Notes under the pieces: model-generated
The model's input: only the letters and a program-made list of their open reading frames with translations
What the model was told of the DNA's origin: nothing
The model's database searches: none
Origin: an uncultured Planctomycetaceae bacterium
GTDB lineage: Bacteria; Planctomycetota; Planctomycetia; Planctomycetales; Planctomycetaceae
Direction: 5' to 3'
Length of the DNA: 61,842 nucleotides
Assembly: GCA_903871805.1 (NCBI GenBank)
Contig: CAIQIE010000387.1
Location: 1-61,842 of the forward strand
Shown here: positions 8,098 through 16,990 of the stretch, piece by piece
Position numbering within the stretch: the first letter of the stretch is position 1
Layout: each line of letters opens with the position of its first letter
Translations under genes and position numbers: made by a program

Positions 8098-11000
8098 ATG
8101 TCGACTGAACTCGCCAAAACGTACGACGCTGCCGCCGCACAGACCCGTTGGGTGGAGCACTGGCTGAACCATGGTTACTGCAATGCGGACCCGGATCCGC
8201 AGCGGCAGCAGCACACGATCATGATTCCGCTGCCAAATGTGACCGGGGCCCTGCATATGGGCCACTGTCTGAACGGAACAGTTCAGGACTTGCTGACTCG
8301 CTGGCGTCGAATGCAGGGCCGGGTAGCCCTGTGGATGCCGGGGACAGACCATGCCGGAATTGCCACCCAGGCCGTTGTAGAACGGCGGATGCTGGAAGAA
8401 GAGGGAAAGACGCGTCACGACATCGGGCGGGACGCTTTGGTACAGCGGATCTGGAAATGGAAAAACGAATACGAAGCCCGCATTTTGAATCAATTGAAGC
8501 AGATTGGTTCCAGCTGTGACTGGCGACGCGTGCGTTTCACACTGGATGAAGTCTGCAGCCGGGCTGTTCGCCGCACGTTTTTCAGGATGTTCGAGGATAG
8601 CCTGATTTATCGCGGCAAGCGACTTGTCAACTGGGACACGTACCTGCAGACGGCAGTGGCCGACGATGAAGTCTTTCACGAAGACGTCGCCGGACATTTC
8701 TGGACGATGAATTACCCGGTTGTGGATGCTGCGGGCAACCCGACGGGCCGTCATATCAGCTTCTCCACCACACGTCCGGAGACGATGCTGGGGGACGCTG
8801 CGGTCTGCGTGCATCCGACAGATGAACGCTACACAGACCTTGTGGGACAGCTCGTCCTGATACCGGTGATTGGTCGTCGAATTCCGATTATCGCGGACGG
8901 ACTGCTGGCGGACAAAAGTCTGGGAACGGGTGCTGTCAAAGTCACTCCGGCCCATGACCCAAACGACTATGCCTGTGGTCTGCGCAACAACCTTCCGATG
9001 ATCAACATCCTGAATCCGGATGGCACAATCAACGACAACGGTGGCGATTTCCAGGGGCTGGATCGGTTTGAAGCGCGACGGCAGGTTGTGGCTCGGATGG
9101 AATCGCTGGGACACCTCGAAAAAGTCGAGGATCGCATCATTCCGCTGATGCACAGCGATCGCAGCAAAACGGCGATTGAGCCGTTTCTTAGTGACCAGTG
9201 GTTTGTCCGGATGGACCAGTTGGCGCAGAACGCAATTGATGCGGTGGAAGACGGTCGCGTGCGATTCTTTCCGCAGCGATATGCAAAGACCTATGTCGAC
9301 TGGCTGGCGGAAAAGCGGGACTGGTGCATCAGTCGTCAGCTTTGGTGGGGCCATCGCATTCCGGTCTGGTCAAAGAAGGCAGGGCAGGGCGACGGGCGTC
9401 TTGAAAGCCTGAAGGCATTTGGAGCCGAACTGTCGGCGGATGGCCGGATTCGCCTGGCAGATCGCTGGAACGGCAGCCTTGCGGCCAGTCTGGCCCCGGG
9501 ACTGCAGCCTGGCGAGGAACTGATTCTTTGCTGTGTCGATGCGAACCATGAAGAACTGGAAAAGCAGCTGGTGGCTGCGGGATTTGAACAGGATCCGGAC
9601 GTTCTGGACACCTGGTTCAGTTCGGCACTCTGGCCCCACGCCACCCTTGGCTGGCCGGATCGGGAACACAATCCCCCCATGCAGGGCGCGGTGGCTGATC
9701 AGACATCCGGAACCAACGAAGTCCTGGACTACTTCTATCCGGGGTCGGTACTGGTCACGTCCCGGGATATTATCACGCTGTGGGTCGCCCGGATGGTTTT
9801 GACGGGCCTGTACAACATGGGGGATATTCCGTTCCAGCATGTCTATATCCATCCGAAGATTCTGGACGGACTTGGTCAAACGATGTCCAAATCCAGGGGC
9901 AACGGTGTGGACCCGCTGGAACTGATCGAGAAGTACGGCACTGACGCGGTGCGTTTCACGATCGCTTCGCTGTGCGGAGAAACGCAGGACGTCCGACTTC
10001 CGGTGGGTTATGAATGTCCGCACTGCGAGGCCGTCACGCCGCAAACGAAGGAGCATCAGGAGCTGAAGCCGCTGGGCGGACCCAAGCCGTCGATCAAGTG
10101 TGCCAAATGTAAAAAGACGTTCCAGTTCCCTAGTCCCTGGTTTATACCGGACCCGGGCGCCCCAGTGGCTCGAATTGTCAGTGAACGATTCGACTATGGG
10201 CGAAACTTCTGTAACAAGCTCTGGAATGCCTGCCGATTTGCCTTCATGAATATCGAAGGTTATACGGCCGCGCCCGTAGCAGATTCAGAACTGCAGGTCG
10301 AAGACCGCTGGGTGCTCAGTCGCCTTGCCACCACAGTTCGCGAAGTTACGCTGATGCTGGAACGCTATCAGTTCGATCAGGCGACTAAAGCCGTTCGCGA
10401 ATTCACGTGGAATGAATTCTGCGACTGGTATCTGGAAATGCTGAAACCCAGGTTCCGGAACCCTGAGGCCAGAGCGGTGGCACAGCGGGTGCTTGTGGTG
10501 GTGGTCGACACACTGCTTCGGCTGCTGCACCCCTTCGCGCCATTTATTACGGAAGAACTCTGGCACAAACTGAATGAGCTGGCCCCTGTTCGGGGTCTGA
10601 AAACCCTCACGACATCCTGCGAAGCGGTCATGATGGCGTCCTGGCCTGAGCTGCCGGTGTCCATGATCGAAGAGTCGCTGGAGAAACGCTTTGAACGTCT
10701 GCAACAGACGATCATCGCGGTTCGCAACGTGCGGTCGGTTTACGGGATCTCGCCAGGGGTTCAGCTAAAACTGTTTATGCGGTGTACGCCGGACGTGGCT
10801 GATCAGCTACAGGCCGTGGCAGGGCAGTTTGATTTCCTGTCGAAGACCATGCTGGAAGCTGCCGGGCTCGACATCAGCCGGCCAGCCGGATCTGCCAGTT
10901 TCTCGCTGGGTGATGCGGATGGCTACATTCCGCTGGAAGGCTTGATTGATCGTCAGTCGGAACTGACTCGACAGACAAAGGAAGCGGAAAAACTTCGCGG

Positions 11001-11148
11001 CTTCATTCGGGGTCATGAAAGCAAACTGTCTAATGCGGGCTTCATGGCCAAAGCACCGGAAAAAGTGATCGCAGAGATACGCGAGACTCTGGCCGGTCTT
11101 AAGGCTCAGCTGGACAGCGTTGAACGCATCATCGCCGAACTGTCCTGA
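8098..11148 (+). CDS. valS: Valyl-tRNA synthetase with zinc-ribbon insertion
   Basis: 1016 residues; charges tRNA-Val with valine. Class I signatures are clear: HMGH at 53-56 in PLPNVTGALHMGH, and TMSKS at 595-599. The CP1 editing domain follows the HIGH motif, GRHISFSTTRPETMLGDAAV being its typical threonine-rich loop. LDTWFSSALWP precedes the second half. Two features lengthen it beyond the usual 870-950 residues: a segment between HRIPVWS and DVLDTWFSS, and a Cys4 cluster just after the KMSKS loop (CPHC 640-643, CAKC 668-671) that should bind zinc. The C-terminus is the usual tRNA-binding coiled coil. ATG at 8098 is chosen because homology begins there; an in-frame ATG at 7990 would add an unrelated extension. 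No T-box is evident. Confidence 0.97.
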   Translation: MSTELAKTYDAAAAQTRWVEHWLNHGYCNADPDPQRQQHTIMIPLPNVTGALHMGHCLNGTVQDLLTRWRRMQGRVALWMPGTDHAGIATQAVVERRMLEEEGKTRHDIGRDALVQRIWKWKNEYEARILNQLKQIGSSCDWRRVRFTLDEVCSRAVRRTFFRMFEDSLIYRGKRLVNWDTYLQTAVADDEVFHEDVAGHFWTMNYPVVDAAGNPTGRHISFSTTRPETMLGDAAVCVHPTDERYTDLVGQLVLIPVIGRRIPIIADGLLADKSLGTGAVKVTPAHDPNDYACGLRNNLPMINILNPDGTINDNGGDFQGLDRFEARRQVVARMESLGHLEKVEDRIIPLMHSDRSKTAIEPFLSDQWFVRMDQLAQNAIDAVEDGRVRFFPQRYAKTYVDWLAEKRDWCISRQLWWGHRIPVWSKKAGQGDGRLESLKAFGAELSADGRIRLADRWNGSLAASLAPGLQPGEELILCCVDANHEELEKQLVAAGFEQDPDVLDTWFSSALWPHATLGWPDREHNPPMQGAVADQTSGTNEVLDYFYPGSVLVTSRDIITLWVARMVLTGLYNMGDIPFQHVYIHPKILDGLGQTMSKSRGNGVDPLELIEKYGTDAVRFTIASLCGETQDVRLPVGYECPHCEAVTPQTKEHQELKPLGGPKPSIKCAKCKKTFQFPSPWFIPDPGAPVARIVSERFDYGRNFCNKLWNACRFAFMNIEGYTAAPVADSELQVEDRWVLSRLATTVREVTLMLERYQFDQATKAVREFTWNEFCDWYLEMLKPRFRNPEARAVAQRVLVVVVDTLLRLLHPFAPFITEELWHKLNELAPVRGLKTLTTSCEAVMMASWPELPVSMIEESLEKRFERLQQTIIAVRNVRSVYGISPGVQLKLFMRCTPDVADQLQAVAGQFDFLSKTMLEAAGLDISRPAGSASFSLGDADGYIPLEGLIDRQSELTRQTKEAEKLRGFIRGHESKLSNAGFMAKAPEKVIAEIRETLAGLKAQLDSVERIIAELS

Positions 11149-11180
11149 CGAGCTTTTGACAGGTGATTTCACAACACACA

Positions 11181-11208
11181 CAGGAGCACCGACATTCCGG
11201 TGCTCCTG
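11181..11208. terminator. Hairpin between convergent valS and the single-haem protein gene
   Basis: Perfect 11-base arms CAGGAGCACCG (11181-11191) and CGGTGCTCCTG (11198-11208) around a 6-base loop, 32 bases after the valS stop. No strong T-run follows on either strand, so termination efficiency is doubtful, but the position between convergent genes fits a bidirectional terminator. Confidence 0.55.
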
Positions 11209-11286
11209 CTGTTCTGTGGTGTCACTGGCTGTGCTGGACGATTGTATTTTATTTTTTGCATGGACATGTAAACACGCAGACAGCGT

Positions 11287-12579
11287 TCACATTTCCTCAG
11301 TCGTCTGCTGCAGGATTTCCGTAATCGCCTGCCGATCTTCAGGCGAGAGGTGTGCAAATTTCCCGGACGTGTCATTTCCAGCCAGAACGTCGCGGATGCG
11401 ATTCCATACGTAGCTCTGCATTTCACGGGGCAGTGTCCGGAAGGAGTCTGAGTAGATCAGATAACTGCAGGGGAACCGGAACATTCTGGCGGTCATATCC
11501 AGGTCGCGCAGTGATCGCCCCTGGGAATCACGGGGCCCCGAAGCAGAAAACTGTGCGGCAAAACCGGACGTCCCGGAAATGGGCGCAAGGATTTTTGCCT
11601 CGCCGGAGAACAACAGCGCTTCCACCAGACGATCTCCGGCATTTTGAATTCTGCGGGTCGTGCTTTCCAGACGTGTTCCCGGCGGATTCTTCAAAGCCTC
11701 GTTCAAAGCAGCTTCATAGTGCAGAGCTTCACGTGTCGTGAATATGGCGCGGGTGATTCGGTTATGCACAAACACCTGGTGTTCAAGGACCATCAGTGCC
11801 ACGATATCACTGTGAGGCGTGAGATAACGATCCACGCGAAACCGATCCTCCAGACTTGTTTGGTTCATCCCCTGAGCATTTTCGATGGGATCGGGTACCG
11901 CGTCACGACTGACAATCAGATTTCCCAGATGCGTTTGAGATCCGTGCAGGCCAGTGACATACCAGCCCCCCCAACGTTCCTCCAGCGGAGTCGTATGATT
12001 CACGTTCCTGCTACCGGCAGAGAGTACGGGCTGCCCCGATGACTCCACCATCAGCGAACGAATCAGATGCCCGGGAACGCCATCTGTCCGCGAAGAACTG
12101 TGACAGACAAGGCAGTTGTCAGTCTGACGTTCAAACTGTGGAATTCCGGAAGACTGATTCTGATCCAGCGTATAGAACACGGTACCCAGCACCGGGTCAG
12201 CCACGGAGAGTTCCAGCACATCACCTGCCTGGCAAAACCCCAGATAGACGCTGTCGTTGAAATACAGGGCCCTTGGAGTTTCCGGGGAAATTCTGCGCAG
12301 CTGAAGACTGGTTTTGGAGAACACCAGGGACTGGGAGGAAATGGGGACGTGGAGTTCCTGCAGGACAGACCGCAGATACCCGCTGGAAGCATCATGCTTC
12401 AGCACCGCCTCACCGCGAACGAGGCGTTCCTGCAGCAGGCTGACGGGATTTGACGGTACTGCTTTGCTGTACTCGATAGGAGGCCCTTCAAAACTCTCCT
12501 GCGCTTTGACAGGCGAATCAATCAGCGACCAGAGCATCAGCGACGTGAATAGAAATCGACGAGCCCACTTATCATCCAT
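11287..12579 (-). CDS. Exported protein with a single c-type haem motif
   Basis: 430 residues from the ATG at 12579 (AGGAG about 10 bases upstream). Residues 8-27 form a signal peptide ending at VKAQ. One haem-attachment motif CLVCH is at 156-160, so the protein should be matured as a cytochrome c in the periplasm. A Met-rich region with HSD and HNR lies downstream; a distal axial ligand cannot be assigned. The rest (for example RYLTPHSDIVALMVLEHQ, FRFPCSYLIYSDSF) matches no family I can name, though similar planctomycete proteins are usually left as hypothetical cytochromes. It is convergent with valS and not obviously in an operon. Confidence 0.75.
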   Translation of the reverse strand: MDDKWARRFLFTSLMLWSLIDSPVKAQESFEGPPIEYSKAVPSNPVSLLQERLVRGEAVLKHDASSGYLRSVLQELHVPISSQSLVFSKTSLQLRRISPETPRALYFNDSVYLGFCQAGDVLELSVADPVLGTVFYTLDQNQSSGIPQFERQTDNCLVCHSSSRTDGVPGHLIRSLMVESSGQPVLSAGSRNVNHTTPLEERWGGWYVTGLHGSQTHLGNLIVSRDAVPDPIENAQGMNQTSLEDRFRVDRYLTPHSDIVALMVLEHQVFVHNRITRAIFTTREALHYEAALNEALKNPPGTRLESTTRRIQNAGDRLVEALLFSGEAKILAPISGTSGFAAQFSASGPRDSQGRSLRDLDMTARMFRFPCSYLIYSDSFRTLPREMQSYVWNRIRDVLAGNDTSGKFAHLSPEDRQAITEILQQTTEEM

Positions 12580-13234
12580 TGCGTCAGTTTCTCCTGAATC
12601 GAATCTGTTCCGTGTCTGTGAATTAAACATGAGGATCACAGGGACGGTAAGTGTCGAAAGTCCTGAAAAACCATTTCCGGACGCAGGAATTCCTTTCGTA
12701 CCTGCCACAGGAAACAGGCCTTATCCCCCGAGCCGACTGCATGGCAGCAACTGACTTGACGGAACCCCGCAGTGGAAACGATGGCCTTTCCAAAACAGGA
12801 TGTCAACATCCAATTTTGAATCCGGATGGAAATCTGCGGTAATCGGCCATGTCTGATGCGACCACCGCACTGCAGACTTTCACAGTGGGAGCAGGTGGAA
12901 CCGTTACGGTCGGGGATCCTGATCAGATGCGATGTGTCGCGATGCCTGAATGGCAATGATGGCACACATGGTGTTGAGCGACCGGGATGTACTGCAGGAA
13001 CTGTCGCAGAGAGGCAGGAAGTATCCGCACAGAGTTGACGTTCGGGAAGAACTCTGCCATGGTCCTCCCACGTGGGCAGCCGCGGGACACGTTTTTTCAA
13101 CGGCGACGATATTGGAATGTGGTCAATCAGGACATATATGTGGGCTTCGCAATTGAAGCATGATCGTCAATCCAGGACTTGAACAGACCGCAACAGCCGA
13201 GCAACTTATATCAGCAAGTGGAGACAGAATTTTC
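12580..13234. other. Intergenic, no gene seen
   Basis: 655 bases between divergent genes. A 154-codon open frame on the minus strand (12636-13100) is Cys/Arg/His rich and lacks a recognisable motif; I do not accept it as a gene. Promoters for both neighbours must lie here but none can be pointed out with confidence. Confidence 0.4.
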
Positions 13235-14230
13235 ATGCAAACCATCGGAACTTTTTTGATCATGGCAGCGACTTTGTTTATCGGTGGCACACTGCAGGCG
13301 GGTTTGAAGGACGGCGAAACGATTGTCTTTCTTGGGGATTCGATTACGCAGGCGGGTGCTGGTGAAACTGGTTATATCACAGTATTTCGTCAGTCGCTGG
13401 AGAAATCGCGACCGAATTCCGGCATCAAAATTGTTGGTGCGGGCATTAGCGGAAATCGGGTACCTGACCTGCAGTCACGCCTGGACAAAGATGTGCTGTC
13501 GCACAAGCCTGGTGTTGTGTTCATCTACATTGGCATTAATGACGTCTGGCATTCGAAGAATGGTCGTGGCACGTCGGAGGCAGACTACGAGCAGGGTCTG
13601 CGCAGTCTGGTGCAGCGTTGTCGGGACGCCGGGGCTCAGGTCATTCTGGCCACGCCCAGCGTGATAGGAGAAAAGCATGACGGCAGTAACGAACTGGACG
13701 GGATGCTGGAGCAGTACAGTACGATCAGCCGAAAAGTGGCGGGAGAAACCGGAGCAACATTACTGGATCTTCGCGCTGCCTTTCTGAATTATCTTCGCGA
13801 ATACAACACTGCGGGGCAGCAGCAGGGTGTGCTTACCACGGATGGCGTTCACCTGAACGACGCCGGCAACCGATTTGTGGCTGTGCGCATGCTGGAAGCT
13901 GCCGGAGAAATAGCGGCCAGGAAAAAGGTTCTGCGGCATATTGTGATGTTCAAATACAAGCCGGAAACGACGGCAGCCCAGTTGGACGAAATCAACCGAG
14001 CTTTTCAGGATCTGAAGCGGGAGATTCCGGAAGTGCGGGATTTTGAACGCGGGACCAATAACAGCCCGGAGGGTCTTGCCAAAGGATTCACCCACGGATA
14101 CCTGATTACGTTTGATTCGGAGGAAGACCGAGCGGCCTATCTTCCACATCCAGCGCACAAGCGATTTGTGGAGCTACTGGGAGGCAAGCTTGAAGAGCCC
14201 TTTGTCTTTGACTACTGGACAGTAGAGTAA
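13235..14230 (+). CDS. SGNH/GDSL hydrolase fused to a Dabb (A/B-barrel) domain
   Basis: 331 residues from the ATG at 13235, where a signal peptide begins (residues 1-22, ending LQAG); GGAGA precedes it by about 10 bases. SGNH block I is FLGDSIT with the nucleophile at S36, block III is YIGINDVWH, and block V is TTDGVHLND with the catalytic Asp/His. Such enzymes cleave acyl or acetyl esters, often on carbohydrates. After residue 238 a second domain begins with LRHIVMFKYKPE and ends with HPAHKRFVE, the pattern of stress-responsive Dabb dimeric ferredoxin-like domains. The fusion places both parts outside the cytoplasm. Substrate unknown. Confidence 0.88.
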   Translation: MQTIGTFLIMAATLFIGGTLQAGLKDGETIVFLGDSITQAGAGETGYITVFRQSLEKSRPNSGIKIVGAGISGNRVPDLQSRLDKDVLSHKPGVVFIYIGINDVWHSKNGRGTSEADYEQGLRSLVQRCRDAGAQVILATPSVIGEKHDGSNELDGMLEQYSTISRKVAGETGATLLDLRAAFLNYLREYNTAGQQQGVLTTDGVHLNDAGNRFVAVRMLEAAGEIAARKKVLRHIVMFKYKPETTAAQLDEINRAFQDLKREIPEVRDFERGTNNSPEGLAKGFTHGYLITFDSEEDRAAYLPHPAHKRFVELLGGKLEEPFVFDYWTVE

Positions 14231-14800
14231 CGGGCAGAGGATGCCGGCAAAAAATGTGGGGACTACGCCGTTGAAAAAATCGCAGGCAGACAGATTTCTC
14301 AGGCGGATCTGCTGGCGGAACATTCCGACTGGCTGGCCTGTATTGGCACGGGAAAGACCTCCCAGCAGGGTTTTCCCGCGCCTGATTCCAGGAAATCCCC
14401 CGTTTTGAAGCAAATTCAGGCAATATTTTCGTCTATCCTGTTTTGAGAACCTGCAAAAAGCATCGCTTTTCCTCAGACAGGATTCCAGGTAGAATCGGCG
14501 GCTGGTCAGTTTCGATGTGTGGTTCGTTGTCGATCAGGATTTCCTGACGGCACGGGAACAGAACGTGGCAAGGCACAGAAGCGGATTAAGTTCTGGCTGG
14601 GCTGTTTTCAGGCCGGCAAAGTGGTCAACCTGGCTGAAAACTTCGGTTTTGAACCGGGATTGTGGGTGCCTGACGAGATTCTTCGGCAGCAAGAGGCGCA
14701 AGCGAACGCTGGTGTGCATCTGCACGATTGGTGCGGACTCGGAAGTTTCTTTCTGGCGAGACCTTTGGGCCTGGTGACTTTTTTTTGCAGGGAATCTGAA
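14231..14800. other. Intergenic upstream of hpf, no gene seen
   Basis: 570 bases. An in-frame upstream extension of hpf exists (from 14519) but its translation has no relation to the HPF family and the true start has its own ribosome binding site. A run of eight T residues precedes the hpf Shine-Dalgarno sequence. Nothing else is identifiable. Confidence 0.4.
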
Positions 14801-15154
14801 ATGCAGGTCGCAATCACCTGTCGTCACGGTAGCATTCGTCAGGATCTTCGAGATTACATTACTCAGAAGGCAGAGAAGCTGCTCAGGTTTCTGGACACGG
14901 TGAGTGAGATCGACGTGACGCTGGAATTTGAAGCGGCGCGTGTTGATGTCGAACTATTGGTGGAAATTGACGGCTATCACTCTATCGTTGCACACGTCGA
15001 GGGTGAGGATTCGAAGGCGACCTTTGACAAAGCGTTGCATAAGATGGAGTATCAGGTTCATAAGTACAAAGAAAAGCATCGTGACCGTCGCCATACCACA
15101 TCGGTCTCTGATGCTGTGAGAGAAGCCGAAGAAAAGGGTGCAGCGACAGCATAA
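14801..15154 (+). CDS. hpf: Ribosome hibernation promoting factor, short form
   Basis: 117 residues, ATG at 14801 with AGGGA 8 bases upstream. MQVAITCRHGSIRQDLRDYI followed by KAEKLLRFLD and a DVTLEFE strand is the S30AE/HPF fold; the HKMEYQVHKYKEKHRD helix is the basic rRNA-contacting end. The long-form C-terminal dimerisation domain is absent, so it belongs to the short HPF/YfiA class. It binds the 30S decoding site in stationary phase. Gene order hpf, EIIA, HPr resembles the rpoN-hpf-ptsN-npr cluster of proteobacteria, but no rpoN is in the window. Confidence 0.92.
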   Translation: MQVAITCRHGSIRQDLRDYITQKAEKLLRFLDTVSEIDVTLEFEAARVDVELLVEIDGYHSIVAHVEGEDSKATFDKALHKMEYQVHKYKEKHRDRRHTTSVSDAVREAEEKGAATA

Positions 15155-15277
15155 TGCGGGTACTGCGGTCAGGCTGGCTGGCAGCAAGGCTCCAGAATGC
15201 CTGCAGATACTGCCCGATGGCAAAATACAGAGTAATGATTCGGCACAAGCCGGTTTTGAACAATAAAGTGAGAGCCC

Positions 15278-15754
15278 ATGAAACTGACTGAGTTTGTAAT
15301 TAAAGAAGCTATTCTCCCCTCTCTGAAAGCGACCAAAAAGGAAGACGTCATCCGAGAGATTGTTGCCAGTCTGAAGGCAACCGGAACGCTGAATGCGGCG
15401 GATGAAGAAGCTGTTGTCGCCGCAATCCTCAAGCGGGAAGAACTGGGATCGACCGGGATTGGCAACGGCGTAGCAGTTCCCCACACAAAGCATGCTGCTG
15501 TGGACAAACTGTCAGCCACGGTTGCTATTTCCCGTGGAGGAGTGGAATTTTCCAGCCTTGACGGGGAACCTGTCTACATTCTGTTCCTCGTGATTTCCCC
15601 TCCGGATCGCCCTGGCGATCATTTGCGGGGTCTGGAAAACATTTCCCGTCATCTCCGCAGCCCTGACTTCTGCAACTTCCTGAAGCAGTCCACAACCTGC
15701 GTCGACATTTGGGATCTGCTCGTCGAACGCGATGAGGGCGAACGAGACGCCTGA
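15278..15754 (+). CDS. ptsN: PTS EIIA protein, PtsN/fructose class
   Basis: 158 residues forming one PTS EIIA type-2 domain. The phospho-acceptor is H69 in [11 protein letters not shown], after the usual [12 protein letters not shown]. No EIIB or EIIC is fused or adjacent, which suggests a regulatory nitrogen-type phosphorelay rather than sugar transport. GTGAGAG lies just before the ATG. The gene sits 123 bases after hpf and 70 bases before the HPr gene, probably one operon. An EI gene (ptsI/ptsP), needed to phosphorylate HPr, is not in the window. Confidence 0.9.
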   Translation: MKLTEFVIKEAILPSLKATKKEDVIREIVASLKATGTLNAADEEAVVAAILKREELGSTGIGNGVAVPHTKHAAVDKLSATVAISRGGVEFSSLDGEPVYILFLVISPPDRPGDHLRGLENISRHLRSPDFCNFLKQSTTCVDIWDLLVERDEGERDA

Positions 15755-15824
15755 TTTTCCAATCGCTGGCTACGGCTGCTTTCGGTCTAAAAATCGAACG
15801 CAGCCTGCTCAGTTGGAGCCAACC

Positions 15825-16121
15825 ATGCAGGAGACATCCAAAATTCAGCGTCAGGTGACCGTGACATGCGAAAACGGCCTGCACCTGAATCCGATTTCCC
15901 AGCTCGTTCGACGGGCTGTGTCTTTCGGTTCGACTATTTCACTGTCCTTTGACGGTCGCCGGGCTGATGTCAAATCTGCATTTGACCTGATGTTGCTTGC
16001 TGCGCCAGCCGGAGCTGTACTGGATCTGGAAGTCACAGGGCCTGATGCAGAACAGGCTTCCGAGTCTATCATCAGACTCTTTGAATCTGGATTCCCTGGC
16101 CCTGGTTTGCCGTCTCATTAA
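15825..16121 (+). CDS. HPr-like phosphocarrier protein
   Basis: 98 residues from the ATG at 15825 (GGAG 7 bases upstream); an in-frame start at 15732 would overlap ptsN and add an unrelated tail. The active histidine is H20 in ENGLHLNPIS, where most HPr proteins read GLHARP. S51 in DVKSAFDLMLLAA aligns with the regulatory Ser46 of Gram-positive HPr, so HPr-kinase control is conceivable. PAGAVLDLEVTGPDAEQA is the usual C-terminal strand/helix. It would pass phosphate from EI to the EIIA encoded just upstream. Confidence 0.88.
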   Translation: MQETSKIQRQVTVTCENGLHLNPISQLVRRAVSFGSTISLSFDGRRADVKSAFDLMLLAAPAGAVLDLEVTGPDAEQASESIIRLFESGFPGPGLPSH

Positions 16122-16338
16122 GACTGATGTGGACTTTCAGCTCCGGAATTTTTTTCGTTCCCGGAAATGGCAGTGGACTCAGCAAAGCAGATCCCTCGGT
16201 CGATCACGCGTGTTTTCGCATTGGGTGCTTTAGACGGACGCATGTGTGCGTCTGCGGAGCGTCCGGAAGGCAGCGGTTCGCAAACCATGCCGTACTGAAA
16301 GATACCGTACTCCTGAATTTTTTCAGTGGCCCCCGCGA

Positions 16339-16986
16339 GTGACTCTTCACCAAGGCCCCACGTCAACCTATTCAGAAATCGGCAGTGTCGAGCCTGATCG
16401 CTCGCACCTGCGCGGCTGTCATTGCTGCGGACTGGTGCATATTCTGCCGCCAGTAAAGCCGGGCCAGTCAGCATCCTGCACGCGTTGTGGAACGGACATG
16501 ATTCTGCAGCGGAGCATACTCAGAAGCTGCAGCCGCACGTCTGCAGCAGCCACCGCGGCATTTGTATTGTTCTGGCCGGCAATTCTGTGTCCGATTCTGG
16601 TCGTGGAAAAACTGGGAATCCGGCGTCAGACAAGTCTATTGGAAGGAATTTTTGAACTCTTCCGTGATGCACACTGGGCGATGGGAACTGTTGTGCTGCT
16701 CTTTTCCGTCGTACTGCCCCTGACAAAGCTTGTACTATTGATGGAATTAAGTCATTTTCGACTTTTCAATCGAAAATTTCAGGCACGTACGCTGCGACTA
16801 ACAGAGTATCTCGGACGCTGGAGCATGCTGGATGTTCTGCTGCTTTCACTGCTGGTGATGCTGGTCAAACTGGGAGATCTAGTGCAGTTCCAGTTTGGTC
16901 CGGCGATTATCGCCTTTGTCCTTTGCGTGGTAATGAGTTTGACAGCGTCCTTCTGCTTTGATCCGCATGCCATCTGGGAAGAGTAA
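16339..16986 (+). CDS. pqiA: PqiA-like integral membrane protein
   Basis: About 215 residues if started at the GTG at 16339; a GTG at 16246 is also in frame but lies inside a small hairpin (GACGCA and TGCGTC arms, 16237-16252). Neither has a clear ribosome binding site. A zinc-ribbon pair (CHCCG, then CTRCG) is followed by four membrane segments: FVLFWPAILCPILVV, MGTVVLLFSVVLPLTKLVLL, MLDVLLLSLLVMLVKLGDL and a last one near VLCVVMSLTASFCF. PqiA acts with the MCE protein PqiB in lipid traffic between membranes. Its stop codon is separated from pqiB by only two bases, so the pair is co-expressed. Confidence 0.87.
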   Translation: MTLHQGPTSTYSEIGSVEPDRSHLRGCHCCGLVHILPPVKPGQSASCTRCGTDMILQRSILRSCSRTSAAATAAFVLFWPAILCPILVVEKLGIRRQTSLLEGIFELFRDAHWAMGTVVLLFSVVLPLTKLVLLMELSHFRLFNRKFQARTLRLTEYLGRWSMLDVLLLSLLVMLVKLGDLVQFQFGPAIIAFVLCVVMSLTASFCFDPHAIWEE

Positions 16987-16990
16987 TGCC

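Noticed and set aside
8089..9354. 421-codon open frame antisense to valS
   Set aside because: Shadow frame of a strongly conserved gene on the other strand; no family resemblance.
12636..13100. 154-codon minus-strand frame rich in Cys and His
   Set aside because: No CXXCH or other ordered motif, composition typical of random translation, no convincing start.
14341..14360. TTGGCACGGG as a sigma-54 -24 element before hpf
   Set aside because: No GC dinucleotide at the -12 spacing, and it is 450 bases from the gene.
14519..14800. Upstream in-frame extension of hpf
   Set aside because: HPF homology begins at 14801, which has its own AGGGA site; the upstream part has no family match.
16237..16252. 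Hairpin between the HPr gene and pqiA as a terminator
   Set aside because: 6-bp stem with no T-run; recorded only as evidence against the 16246 GTG start.
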